Source: a bacterium (GTDB taxonomy: Bacteria > Verrucomicrobiota > Kiritimatiellia > CAIKKV01 > CAITUY01). Taken from it: 64,000 bases of DNA. Within the stretch, counting starts at the first letter, position 1. The number at the start of each line of letters is the position of its first letter. A program made the translations under genes and the position numbers. Shown here piece after piece: positions 1 through 8,707 of this stretch. The stretch spans positions 22,459 to 86,458 of the forward strand of contig JBAXWB010000023.1 in NCBI GenBank assembly GCA_037128595.1, given 5' to 3'. The notes beneath the pieces are model-generated. The model saw only the letters and a list, made by a program, of their open reading frames with translations, did not search any database and was not told the DNA's origin.

Positions 1-1222
1 TCGTAACAACGATGTCGAGGGGAAGCCGGATGCCGATGAGTTGCAGCAGTACGGGTATGCGCGGCGGACATTGTACGTAAACGGTGCCGGGACGCCGAAT
101 TACCCCACAATTACTGCTGCGTTGAGCGTGTGGCGTCCGCGCGATTCCATTTATGTCTATGCGGGGACGTATGATGAGGTGGTGACGGTCACCAGTAATG
201 TCGCCTTTGAGGGGCAGGGCTTTACGGTGAGTGCCCTCACGGTCGCGACGAATGCGTCGGTAACGTTTGCCCAGTCTGTCAACTGCACGGGAACGTTTGC
301 GTTGACCGGCCAGGTGGTGATGGCGAGTGGGGCCTCGCTGACATCCACCACCGCGCATGTGGTCGGGAGCCTGTCAATTTCCGGAAATGGAGCCTTTGTG
401 GTGACCAGCCTTGATGTCGGTTCTGCCGGCCTGGTAACTTTTGTCAACGCACAGTTGGTCGCCAGCGCTGCGGGCGTGTCAATGAACGGCACATTTGCCA
501 TCTCCAACACCTGGGGGTCGGTATCGTTGGCGAGCATGCCTCTGCCGTTCAGTGATAATTTCGATCTCTATGCCGGGAACACCGTTGTGACGAGCCTCAA
601 GTTCCGGGGTTGGAGCGCCTCGGATGACACGGTAACCATCCAGACGAATCAAGGCGTCGGGAATAGTCAGGCGGTTGTCTTGCCGGATAGCACGACGCTT
701 TACAATAGTATAACCACTACTGCCACAAAGGTCTGGACCGACTTTTTCATCCGGCCGGCGCTCGGGCTGCAGCCGGCAGCGCTGGAGACAAACACGTCGA
801 GTTTCCTGGCATATGCCAACACGAATGGGTATCTCGTGGTCGCGATCGCCGGCGGGGGATGGGTTGTCTGCTCGAATAAGTTGGATAATACTCCCGCGAC
901 TCCACTGCAAACCAATGGGGTCACCCGGGTCACGATTTGTCAGGATTTGAGTGTCAGTCCGCCAACGTTCGCGGTATTTGTTGCGAGCAATTTAGTGGCC
1001 CAGGGGTTAAGTGCTCCGGCCAACATCAACCGTTATTCGTCTTTTCTGGCCAAAAATAGGAGTGGGACTGCGGCGGTGGATGGGGTGTTGATCACGACAG
1101 AAGTTCCTTCGTGGCTGACGAGCGATCTTGATGGTAATGGTCTTGCGGATGCGTATGAGATCAATACGTACGGACGAACAAGTCAGTTTCTTCCGAGAGG
1201 AACCATTTACAAGTTCCGGTAA
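1..1222 (+). CDS. Secreted beta-helix-type surface protein, 5'-truncated by window edge
   Basis: The reading frame is open from base 2 and no start codon is needed at the edge, so this is the C-terminal part (about 406 residues) of a longer protein. It begins with an acidic Asp-rich motif (NDVEGKPDADE), like an EF-hand or thrombospondin-3 calcium loop. A segment follows that reads as the start of a right-handed beta-helix (YPTITAAL, then IYVYAGTYDEVV), a style seen in pectin-lyase-like domains. Short Ser/Thr/Val-rich repeats and a beta-sandwich-like region (about residues 180-355) come next. A second calcium-type motif (DLDGNGLADAYE) lies near the C terminus. No anchor or sorting signal is visible at the end. 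It sits directly upstream of the glycan-degradation run and is probably an exported binding or lyase-like protein; catalytic residues cannot be assigned. Confidence 0.7.
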   Translation, partial: RNNDVEGKPDADELQQYGYARRTLYVNGAGTPNYPTITAALSVWRPRDSIYVYAGTYDEVVTVTSNVAFEGQGFTVSALTVATNASVTFAQSVNCTGTFALTGQVVMASGASLTSTTAHVVGSLSISGNGAFVVTSLDVGSAGLVTFVNAQLVASAAGVSMNGTFAISNTWGSVSLASMPLPFSDNFDLYAGNTVVTSLKFRGWSASDDTVTIQTNQGVGNSQAVVLPDSTTLYNSITTTATKVWTDFFIRPALGLQPAALETNTSSFLAYANTNGYLVVAIAGGGWVVCSNKLDNTPATPLQTNGVTRVTICQDLSVSPPTFAVFVASNLVAQGLSAPANINRYSSFLAKNRSGTAAVDGVLITTEVPSWLTSDLDGNGLADAYEINTYGRTSQFLPRGTIYKFR

Positions 1223-1263
1223 ACTAAGATACCTACCCACTTATTTTCTTGAGTAGGCTAATA

Positions 1264-1374
1264 CCCCTCACCTCAATCCTCTCCCGCAAGGGGAGAGGAA
1301 GCAGACTTTCGATTCCCTCCCCCCTTTCCGCCACGGGCGGATCTGAACGAGAGGGAGAGGGCTAGGGTGAGGGG
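1264..1374. repeat. Intergenic imperfect palindrome (REP/MITE-like)
   Basis: Two 22-base arms, 1264-1285 (CCCCTCACC...CTCTCCC) and 1353-1374 (GGGAGAGG...GGTGAGGGG), are inverted copies with about 4 mismatches. A smaller hairpin, CTCCC-gcaa-GGGGAG, lies inside the left half. Arms of this CCCTCACCCTAACCCTCTCCC type recur as intergenic palindromes in many bacterial genomes. It lies between two + strand genes, so it could attenuate read-through, but there is no T-run. Confidence 0.65.
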
Positions 1375-1422
1375 CGGTTTGCCTGAATCGTTCCGGCGAA
1401 GGTCTAAAAATAGGAGCAGACA

Positions 1423-4400
1423 ATGAGCAGTTGTTTTATCAAGTGGAGGCTAGTAGGCGCGGCACTGATGGTGTTCGCGGTGATGTCATGTCAGGCGAGG
1501 TCGTCTGAGGAAGCGGCCGTCAGGAAACCTGCCGTATTGGTTCTGAATGAATCCGGCGCGAACAGTATCGATTTCCCTTTGGTGTGCTCGTTTTATCTCC
1601 GTGAAGGCTATCAGATTGACTACATGGGGGCGCGGGAAGTTCTCAAATGGGAGCGCTTGAAAAAATACAATATGGTGGTGGTGCTCCAGCCTTTTTTTGC
1701 GACCAATGAGAAAGAGAAGCCGTCGGCGGAGGCGCTCTTCACCCTCCTGGATAAATTCATGGAAGAAGGTGGCGGCGTGCTTATAGCCACGGATGTCGAA
1801 GGGATGAGTGATTCGGCACCCGACATTTCTGAGTATACAAAACTTCTGATGGCCCGGTTCGGTGTCAGTTATTTGCGCCAGCAGGCCTTGCGCGAGAAAA
1901 ATGAGGATTTCGCCCTGCGTTTTGGCTTTTTTTACGAACAGGTCTATTTCACGGATAATGTGAAGCCCCATCCGGTGACCGAAGAGGTAAAAGGCCTCTG
2001 GTATCCGGCCATTCCAAAAGGCGACAAATGGAATGAGGGCAGTCGCGGAATGCCTGCGTATGCCCTTTTCGCGCCAGAACCCTGGAATGTCCTTGTGCGC
2101 GGCTCAAAGACCGCCTACACCACCGTGGAAAATGTCCGCTTCCAGGACGTTGCGTGCCAGGAGGCGATGTCCAAGAGCGCCTGTGACAGCGCCCCTCCGC
2201 TGTTTGCGGTGCGCGACTACAAAAACGGACGGATGGCGATCTATGTCATGAGGGGGAAATATACCTGGGTGGCGGGCACACACCGGAACCTTGAAGGCGA
2301 TGAGGAGTCCATGCAGGGAGGGGTTATACTCGAGAAAGGCGCATTGGGTAAACCCAGCCACTTCCGTCGTCTACTGTCCAATACCGTCAAGTGGCTCAGC
2401 GCGCCCAGTCTGGAGAACGGAAAACTGGGTGGCTATGTCCAGGACTTGTCCAGAGTGAATGAACCTGTTGCCGGGCCCAGCCCCATCACGACACTTGATG
2501 AGGCGCTGATGACGGAGTGGCGCAAGGCGTCCAACCCTGATCCGTTTCCCGCCTGGCGCGGTATCATTGGCGCCAGAACCGAACTGTCGGGTGCGCAGGG
2601 CTCGGTCGCCGCTTACGCCGTAGCCGCGAAAAAGGCCGGCCTGCAGTACATCGTTTTTCTCGAAACGTTTGAGAATATGACGGCGGATAAGCTCGAAGAG
2701 CTGAAAACGCAATGCGCCAAAAGTTCCGACGAGCAGCTTCTGTGCATCCCCGGCCTCTACGTCAAAGATAACCGCGGTAACCATCAGCATTATTTCGGCA
2801 TGACGCTGGTCTGGCCCGGCAAGGAGTTCCTGACAGAGGACGGCAAAATGTTTGACGTTCAGGCCCGTAAGAAAAGTTCCGGCCTTCCTCATATCAGTTT
2901 TATGCTGAGCCATGTAGCAAACAAGAACACGCTGGGTTATTTCGGGTTCACAAAATCCAATATTTCCGCGATGTGGAACATGAAATTGTACAACTCCGTC
3001 GGACTGATCCTGTACGAAGGAGGCAAGGAAACCGAGGGGCTCAAGGAGAACCTGGAATCCTATCTGGAGGTTCAGAACGCCGCGGCCAATGCTCAACCGC
3101 TGGCGATCGATCTGTTAGATTCACCGGCGATGCTCGAGGCGGCGGTCCATCAAAAGCATTTGCTTACCTACGTGTCTGCGAAAACCCTGGCGGACGTTCC
3201 AAGTGCCATTTGGTATAACTATCTTTGGCGCCCGGCCGCGTTCATTTCCAATGGACCGCTGATCGTGGATTGGAACTGTATGAACCGGGATTACGAAGGC
3301 CACGCCGAGAATTATCTCACGCCTAATTATCTTTTCCCGGTTCGCCTCCACATCAAGAGCGAAGCCGGTCTCCGTGAAATCAGGATCCGGGATGGACTGA
3401 AGACTTACATGCGTATCGGTCTCAATGGCGAAAAGGACTACGTGCAGGTGTTCATGCTCAACCACGACAAGCAGAAAAATCTGGTCCTGGAAGTGCGCGA
3501 TGTTGACGGGGGCGTGGCGGTGAGCGGTGAACAGTTCGACCGGAACCATATGAATATGCATTACACCTGTGGAGACCGAGTCAACGGTGCCTATGGACGC
3601 GGCCCCTTGTTTTTTCCTTGGGTCTCGGGAGAGCAGGGATTTAATTTCTCAGGAAAAGGGATGGATAGCTTCAACCTCTACGCCTCGCCTCAAGCGGTTG
3701 GTGCCCGGACCTTCGAATCCTCCGCGGGGAAATTCACGAATACCCTGGTCACACGGCCCTTGCAGGAACTTGTCAGCGAAGATGTGACCTGGCTCAGTAC
3801 CCGCTGCAGCAAGATGTTTCCGGTAACGGAAAAGATCTGGGGCCCGTGGGGAACCTATGGACCGTTGGTGGATACCACATTGTATGATCTGCGGATCGAC
3901 TACCTGTCCTTCCGCAGTCATTTTGATCACGCCGATCCGTACATTCCATCCTTGGCAGGAGTTTCGGCAAGGGGAGATATTGCACCCAATATCAGCACCA
4001 CGACCTACCGGTTCAAGCAGGACCAGACGCTCAAGGCATTGCCCATTGCGGGGTATCGGTTTGGTCCTTATGGAGTCATTCCTGGAAATGAAATGGTCCT
4101 TAGCATCTGCCAAAATGAAAAGAGCCAGCCCCTATCTGACATTTTTACTGCTAACAATGATGCGTTGTCCTGCAAACGCTGGAATGCTCTGGCAAAGGAG
4201 GGGAAGACACGGATTGAGCCCAAAGGCTTCTTTGCCATCCATGGCACCCGGTCTGGTGCGTCTACGATTATTTTCTACAATGTGGGGGAGATTCCCTGGC
4301 TGGTCGATTTCAGCACGGGTAACATCTGTCTGATGGCTGATGTGGAAGGCCGTGAAGTCAAGGCGGGAGAGGAAATCAAGATCTCCAGGTTAAGTGTCCA

Positions 4401-4998
4401 CGGGGAAGTTCCTGAACTGACTGGTGTCTGGCGTTACAAGAAACTGGCGGATTATATGGGCCTTGATGGCGCTCCGGGGTACCCGATGAAACTGACGCGA
4501 GGGAAGCAACTTCCCGTGACCCTCGGATTCTGCGATCTTCAATCGCAAAATGGTGCGGTTGAATTCTCCATGCAGAAGCCGAAGCAGAATCTGCAGTGGG
4601 TTCTGCCCGTCCGGGTTTTCGGCATGAACGACCACTGGAGCGCCGTCAGTTACGACAAGACGCGTAAGTTGGCGCGGCCGATAGGCGTCTATCAGGGCAT
4701 TGCCTACGCCCGTTTTGATCCTGATTACAGCCAACAGACCGATGTCGCCGTCGGACATCCCGTGGTGGCGGACAATACCAATGTGGTCGTCGTTGTGGCC
4801 ATCCTTGGCGACCATAAGTATCCTGCCAGGAAAGATGGGCAATATTTTCATGGGGGCACCTACAGCGTGCAGGTGAACAACCCGACTGACAAGGATCTGA
4901 AAGTGACCTTAACCAACAGCATGGATCTGCCGGATTTCCCGTTCAAGGCTAAGACGATGGATATCAAGGCCGGCCAATTCATCGAAGTTAAAGAGTGA
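1423..4998 (+). CDS. Giant secreted lipoprotein, GATase/ThuA-like plus PHP-like regions (paralogue 1)
   Basis: This 1191-residue protein has a lipoprotein-type signal (hydrophobic run, then VMSC at about residue 23). AGGAG lies about 9 bases before the ATG. Residues 35-200 look like a class-I glutamine-amidotransferase/ThuA-like fold (KPAVLVLNESG; KYNMVVVLQPFF; FMEEGGGVLIATD). Residues about 380-470 resemble a PHP-type barrel segment (AAYAVAAKKAGLQYIVFLETFENM), but the usual metal-binding His clusters are not evident. The remainder is predicted beta-rich. The same architecture, including a terminal VNNPTDK motif, recurs at 8704-12249, so the two are paralogues bracketing a GH39-like and a GH20 gene. 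It is the first gene of a run in which the next genes are closely spaced or overlap. Function is unknown; a role in surface processing of the locus substrate is inferred. Confidence 0.75.
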   Translation: MSSCFIKWRLVGAALMVFAVMSCQARSSEEAAVRKPAVLVLNESGANSIDFPLVCSFYLREGYQIDYMGAREVLKWERLKKYNMVVVLQPFFATNEKEKPSAEALFTLLDKFMEEGGGVLIATDVEGMSDSAPDISEYTKLLMARFGVSYLRQQALREKNEDFALRFGFFYEQVYFTDNVKPHPVTEEVKGLWYPAIPKGDKWNEGSRGMPAYALFAPEPWNVLVRGSKTAYTTVENVRFQDVACQEAMSKSACDSAPPLFAVRDYKNGRMAIYVMRGKYTWVAGTHRNLEGDEESMQGGVILEKGALGKPSHFRRLLSNTVKWLSAPSLENGKLGGYVQDLSRVNEPVAGPSPITTLDEALMTEWRKASNPDPFPAWRGIIGARTELSGAQGSVAAYAVAAKKAGLQYIVFLETFENMTADKLEELKTQCAKSSDEQLLCIPGLYVKDNRGNHQHYFGMTLVWPGKEFLTEDGKMFDVQARKKSSGLPHISFMLSHVANKNTLGYFGFTKSNISAMWNMKLYNSVGLILYEGGKETEGLKENLESYLEVQNAAANAQPLAIDLLDSPAMLEAAVHQKHLLTYVSAKTLADVPSAIWYNYLWRPAAFISNGPLIVDWNCMNRDYEGHAENYLTPNYLFPVRLHIKSEAGLREIRIRDGLKTYMRIGLNGEKDYVQVFMLNHDKQKNLVLEVRDVDGGVAVSGEQFDRNHMNMHYTCGDRVNGAYGRGPLFFPWVSGEQGFNFSGKGMDSFNLYASPQAVGARTFESSAGKFTNTLVTRPLQELVSEDVTWLSTRCSKMFPVTEKIWGPWGTYGPLVDTTLYDLRIDYLSFRSHFDHADPYIPSLAGVSARGDIAPNISTTTYRFKQDQTLKALPIAGYRFGPYGVIPGNEMVLSICQNEKSQPLSDIFTANNDALSCKRWNALAKEGKTRIEPKGFFAIHGTRSGASTIIFYNVGEIPWLVDFSTGNICLMADVEGREVKAGEEIKISRLSVHGEVPELTGVWRYKKLADYMGLDGAPGYPMKLTRGKQLPVTLGFCDLQSQNGAVEFSMQKPKQNLQWVLPVRVFGMNDHWSAVSYDKTRKLARPIGVYQGIAYARFDPDYSQQTDVAVGHPVVADNTNVVVVVAILGDHKYPARKDGQYFHGGTYSVQVNNPTDKDLKVTLTNSMDLPDFPFKAKTMDIKAGQFIEVKE

Positions 4999-5009
4999 GG
5001 GATAACATA

Positions 5010-7124
5010 ATGAGCCGATTCTTAGGATGGATGCAAATTTCGTCAGTGGTAATGGTATTGGGCGTTATTACATCTCAGGCTCTACCGGTAGAGGATATCT
5101 CCGTTAGCCAAACTTCCTTAAAGCGAAAGAGTAGTGTTTCGATGAGTATAAGCGAGAAATCAAATACAGTAGCGTTGGATCTGTCAGCGGTGGTGAATAA
5201 GGTTCTTGGCGAGACCCAGGGCGACAAGGGGGGCTTGCTCAATTTGGCCAACGACGGCTCCATTGACATCAGCGGCTTTTCGCCGACAAGCATGCGCGTC
5301 TGGGACTTGGACTTCAAACTCCATAATTCGCCGGTCTCGGGATGCCCGGACGTTGTGGGGCTAAGAGCTGGAGAGCCGGCCTTTGCGGAGTCCGTCGCAA
5401 TTGAGGTGGGCCGGAAGGCCGCCTGGGTCTATCTTCTGCATGCCGGTACATTTATGGCTGATAATAGACCGGTGGGTGTTTTAGAGTTCGCCTATACTGA
5501 CGGAAGCGTCCAAGCCGTTGAAATCCTCAACGGGCAGAATCTGACGCCGTTCCGCTATGGCGGGCCGGCGAGCGAAGCCAAACGTCTCACCGTCAGCGGT
5601 AAGAATGCGAATCCGAGCAGTTGGATCTTTGTCTATGCCGCTCCGATCAAGAACCCCGTTCCGGAGAAAGTCATTAAGGCGTTGCGCCTTCGCGCGGAAG
5701 CGACCGTCCCCAGCCGGCCACTCTGGATGGTTCTGGCCGTTTCACTTGGGGACGGGGCGAATCTTCTGGCGAAGCCGGAGAGCATCGAACTGAAGGTCGA
5801 CGTTAAGTCCCCGCAGGGAAAAATCCGAAGGTTGCACGGGACGAATTTAGGCCCTTCGTTGGCGACGGAAAACCTCCAGGACAACACCGCCGATCTCAAG
5901 GCGCTGGATATTCCCCTCATGCGTCTCCACGACGTCCCCTGGGAACAGGGGGGGCTTAGGCTGGTCGATATTCATCATATTTTCCCACTCTTCCATCTCG
6001 ATCCCAGGGATCCTGCCAACTACTACTTTCCCCAGACCGATGATTACATTGCAAAATGCCTCGCTACCGGGGCTAAGATTCTCTACCGCCTAGGCGTCGC
6101 CATAGAGCACAGCAAGAATAAGTATTTCGCGTTCCCTCCGGCTGATTATGCGAAGTGGTCGGAGATTTGCTGCAACATCATCGCTCATTACAACGAGGGT
6201 TGGGATAACGGATTCCATTACAACATTGAATACTGGGAGATTTGGTGCGAGGCGAATATTGGAGCGCCGCTGTGGTCCGGGACTTGGGAAGACTACATTC
6301 GCCTCTACATTACGGCGTCAAAAACAATTAAAGCCCGCTTCCCACAGGTAAAGGTCGGGGGTCCTGCGGTCGCCAATCTGCCACTCGTCAAGATCGAGGC
6401 GTTTCTTGAGGCGTGTCGAAAGGAAAATGCGCCATTGGATTTCTTCTCCTGGCATTCCTACTCGCCGAATCTGGAGACCGATTTGCTCCCCGGTCCGGCC
6501 ACCTGTCGGCGACTTCTGGACAAGTATGGCTTCACCAAGACGGAGTTGCACTTGAACGAGTGGCATTATCCTGGTGTCGGGGCTTTCAGCATTGCCTTCA
6601 ATCCCGCGTCATCAGCGGAGAGTAAACGGCGGGCAGCCGAAGACATGAATGGACCTGATGCCGCCGCCTATACCTGTGCTGTGCTGAGCGGACTCCAGGA
6701 TACGCCCGCCGACATGGCCAACTTCTACACCAGCAGTGCGATGGCGTACTTTGGGATATTCGATACCTATGGCGGGAAGAAGAAATGTTATTACGCGCTC
6801 AGTGCCTTCAACAGGATCACCAAATATGCCAACAGGGTGAAAGCAACCGCTGTTGACGACAAAGGGAACGAGTTCGTAAAAGTTCTGGCCGGGCTCAACG
6901 ATCACGGTTCGTTAGCCGTACTGGTTTCCTGCAATTTCACCGGCAAGTGCAGGATCAAGATGGATATGGCAGGCGTGGATGTCGCGGCAAAGAACTGTGA
7001 GGTCAGCGTCATTGATAGGACCCACGACCTAACGCCACCCTCAACGCCTCTGATGCGCGACGGGTCAAATATTATTTTGGAAAAGCCCGAGGAAGGATGC
7101 GTCTTTCTGCTGGAGTTCAAATGA
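5010..7124 (+). CDS. Secreted GH39-like clan GH-A glycoside hydrolase
   Basis: A 704-residue protein with a signal peptide (MSRFLGWMQISSVVMVLGVITSQA). ATG 5010 is preferred over the in-frame GTG at 4995 because GAGGG at 4997-5001 is correctly spaced and the signal peptide starts cleanly. Residues about 280-640 form a TIM barrel resembling GH39 and related clan GH-A enzymes. WEIWCEAN carries the probable acid/base Glu414 and LNEWHY the probable nucleophile Glu517. An N-terminal beta-sandwich (about 60-265) and a C-terminal beta domain flank it. GH39 members are beta-xylosidases, alpha-L-iduronidases and related enzymes; the substrate here cannot be read from sequence. It ends in an ATGA overlap with the GH20 gene, indicating translational coupling. 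Confidence 0.8.
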   Translation: MSRFLGWMQISSVVMVLGVITSQALPVEDISVSQTSLKRKSSVSMSISEKSNTVALDLSAVVNKVLGETQGDKGGLLNLANDGSIDISGFSPTSMRVWDLDFKLHNSPVSGCPDVVGLRAGEPAFAESVAIEVGRKAAWVYLLHAGTFMADNRPVGVLEFAYTDGSVQAVEILNGQNLTPFRYGGPASEAKRLTVSGKNANPSSWIFVYAAPIKNPVPEKVIKALRLRAEATVPSRPLWMVLAVSLGDGANLLAKPESIELKVDVKSPQGKIRRLHGTNLGPSLATENLQDNTADLKALDIPLMRLHDVPWEQGGLRLVDIHHIFPLFHLDPRDPANYYFPQTDDYIAKCLATGAKILYRLGVAIEHSKNKYFAFPPADYAKWSEICCNIIAHYNEGWDNGFHYNIEYWEIWCEANIGAPLWSGTWEDYIRLYITASKTIKARFPQVKVGGPAVANLPLVKIEAFLEACRKENAPLDFFSWHSYSPNLETDLLPGPATCRRLLDKYGFTKTELHLNEWHYPGVGAFSIAFNPASSAESKRRAAEDMNGPDAAAYTCAVLSGLQDTPADMANFYTSSAMAYFGIFDTYGGKKKCYYALSAFNRITKYANRVKATAVDDKGNEFVKVLAGLNDHGSLAVLVSCNFTGKCRIKMDMAGVDVAAKNCEVSVIDRTHDLTPPSTPLMRDGSNIILEKPEEGCVFLLEFK

Positions 7125-8707
7125 ATACAGATGTGATTCCTGCACCAACTCACCTACGGCCTGGTATTGGTCGGTTTGTTGTGGAGGCGAGTACCTCCAT
7201 TTCTGCCGATGCGCCATTCTTGCCGTTGGCACAGTACCTCTCCGAGGTGCTGTCGCCAGCGATAGGGGGCACACTCAAAGTGCAGAAATCCGAGCCGCTC
7301 GCGGGAGCAACCTCGTTCATCCACTTCTCCACGGGCGATGCCAACTTGGGCGAAGAGGGCTATGAACTCGATATCCATCCTGACCGGATCCTGATCCGAG
7401 CCTCCAAACCGGCCGGTGCTTTTTATGCCTGCCAGACCCTGCGCCAACTGCTGCAATCCGAGGTTTGGTACATCCCTTGTCTTTCCATCCAGGATCAGCC
7501 GAGATTCCCTTGGCGAGGGCTGATGCTGGATACGGCCCGCCAGTTTCTGTCCAAAGATTTCGTCAAGCGCTACATCGATCTGCTGGCCTACTACAAAATG
7601 AACCGGCTGCATTTGCACCTGACGGACAACGACGCTTGGACCCTTGAGATCAAGCAGTATCCGCAGTTGACCGAGACGGATCGCTGGCTTTGGCAGGCTG
7701 ATGTTCAAAAGTCACGGGGCGTCTATAGCCAGGAAGATATCCGGGAGATTGTGGCCTATGCCACGAGTCGATATGTGGTCGTAGTCCCCGAGATTGAGAT
7801 GCCGGCCCATTCGATCAACTCGCAATTGGCCATGCGCGATTTACTTTGTCCGAACAACCCCTGGCGCAAGGCGAAGCCGGATTGGAAGCAATGGCCGGAA
7901 GTCGAGCCCGGTTGCACCACCTGGCCGGATCAGAACCTGATTGCGGCCGAGTATTGCATGGGGAGCGAGAAGACGTTTGAATTTCTTGAGACGGTGCTGA
8001 CGGAAGTCATGGATCTTTTCCCCTCACCCTGGATTCATATTGGCGGGGATGAATATCTCGGCAACACGTGGTCACAGTGTCCGCTGTGTCAGGCGCGGCA
8101 AGCCACGCTGGCTCACGAAGATTCGCCAGAGATTGCCGCGCTGCACCGCAATGCTAAAGGCGATCCCAAGAAGTACCTGCTCTATCGCTACGGGATGCGG
8201 CGGATGGCCAAGTTTGTCGTTGCGAAGGGGCGTATTCCGATCATGTGGGACACGCTGGCCTGGGGCGGCAAATACCCGGCTGGCGCGGTGGTGCATCAGT
8301 GGCATCCCTGCGGTGAGCAAGATGAATATGAGCAAACCGATGTGCCGGGAAATCCCATTGTGGACGCCATCGAAAACGGGCACGAGGTCATTAACTCCTC
8401 GTGCAGCCATCTGTATTTTGACTATGACATGGTTAAGACTCCTCTGGACAAAGTCTATGGATTTGAGCCGGTCCCGGATCAACTCCCCGAGGACAAACGA
8501 AAGCACATTCTGGGTGCTCACGCCCCGGTCTGGGGGCAGCGCCCCGAAAATGTCGATCGACAGACTTTCCCGCGGCTCCTGGCCCTGGCCGAATTGAATT
8601 GGTCCGCGGTTGGCCAGCGGGATTGGGCAAGCTTTCAGCGGCGTCTGCCGAGCCACGAGGTGAGGCTTAAGGATTTTGGAAAATACTTATTGGAGAATTC
8701 AAAATGA
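7121..8707 (+). CDS. GH20 beta-N-acetylhexosaminidase
   Basis: A 528-residue protein. ATG 7121 overlaps the previous stop (ATGA), with GGAG at 7112-7115 as ribosome site; the in-frame ATG at 7097 lacks one. An N-terminal GH20b-type alpha/beta domain covers about residues 10-125. The catalytic barrel begins at RGLMLDTARQFLSKDFVKRYIDLLAYYKMNRLHLHLTDND. HIGGDEY supplies the Asp310-Glu311 pair used in substrate-assisted catalysis. No signal peptide is present, so action on imported GlcNAc- or GalNAc-containing oligosaccharides in the cytoplasm is likely. The family removes terminal beta-linked N-acetylhexosamines. It is coupled both upstream and downstream by 4-base overlaps. Confidence 0.9.
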   Translation: MNTDVIPAPTHLRPGIGRFVVEASTSISADAPFLPLAQYLSEVLSPAIGGTLKVQKSEPLAGATSFIHFSTGDANLGEEGYELDIHPDRILIRASKPAGAFYACQTLRQLLQSEVWYIPCLSIQDQPRFPWRGLMLDTARQFLSKDFVKRYIDLLAYYKMNRLHLHLTDNDAWTLEIKQYPQLTETDRWLWQADVQKSRGVYSQEDIREIVAYATSRYVVVVPEIEMPAHSINSQLAMRDLLCPNNPWRKAKPDWKQWPEVEPGCTTWPDQNLIAAEYCMGSEKTFEFLETVLTEVMDLFPSPWIHIGGDEYLGNTWSQCPLCQARQATLAHEDSPEIAALHRNAKGDPKKYLLYRYGMRRMAKFVVAKGRIPIMWDTLAWGGKYPAGAVVHQWHPCGEQDEYEQTDVPGNPIVDAIENGHEVINSSCSHLYFDYDMVKTPLDKVYGFEPVPDQLPEDKRKHILGAHAPVWGQRPENVDRQTFPRLLALAELNWSAVGQRDWASFQRRLPSHEVRLKDFGKYLLENSK

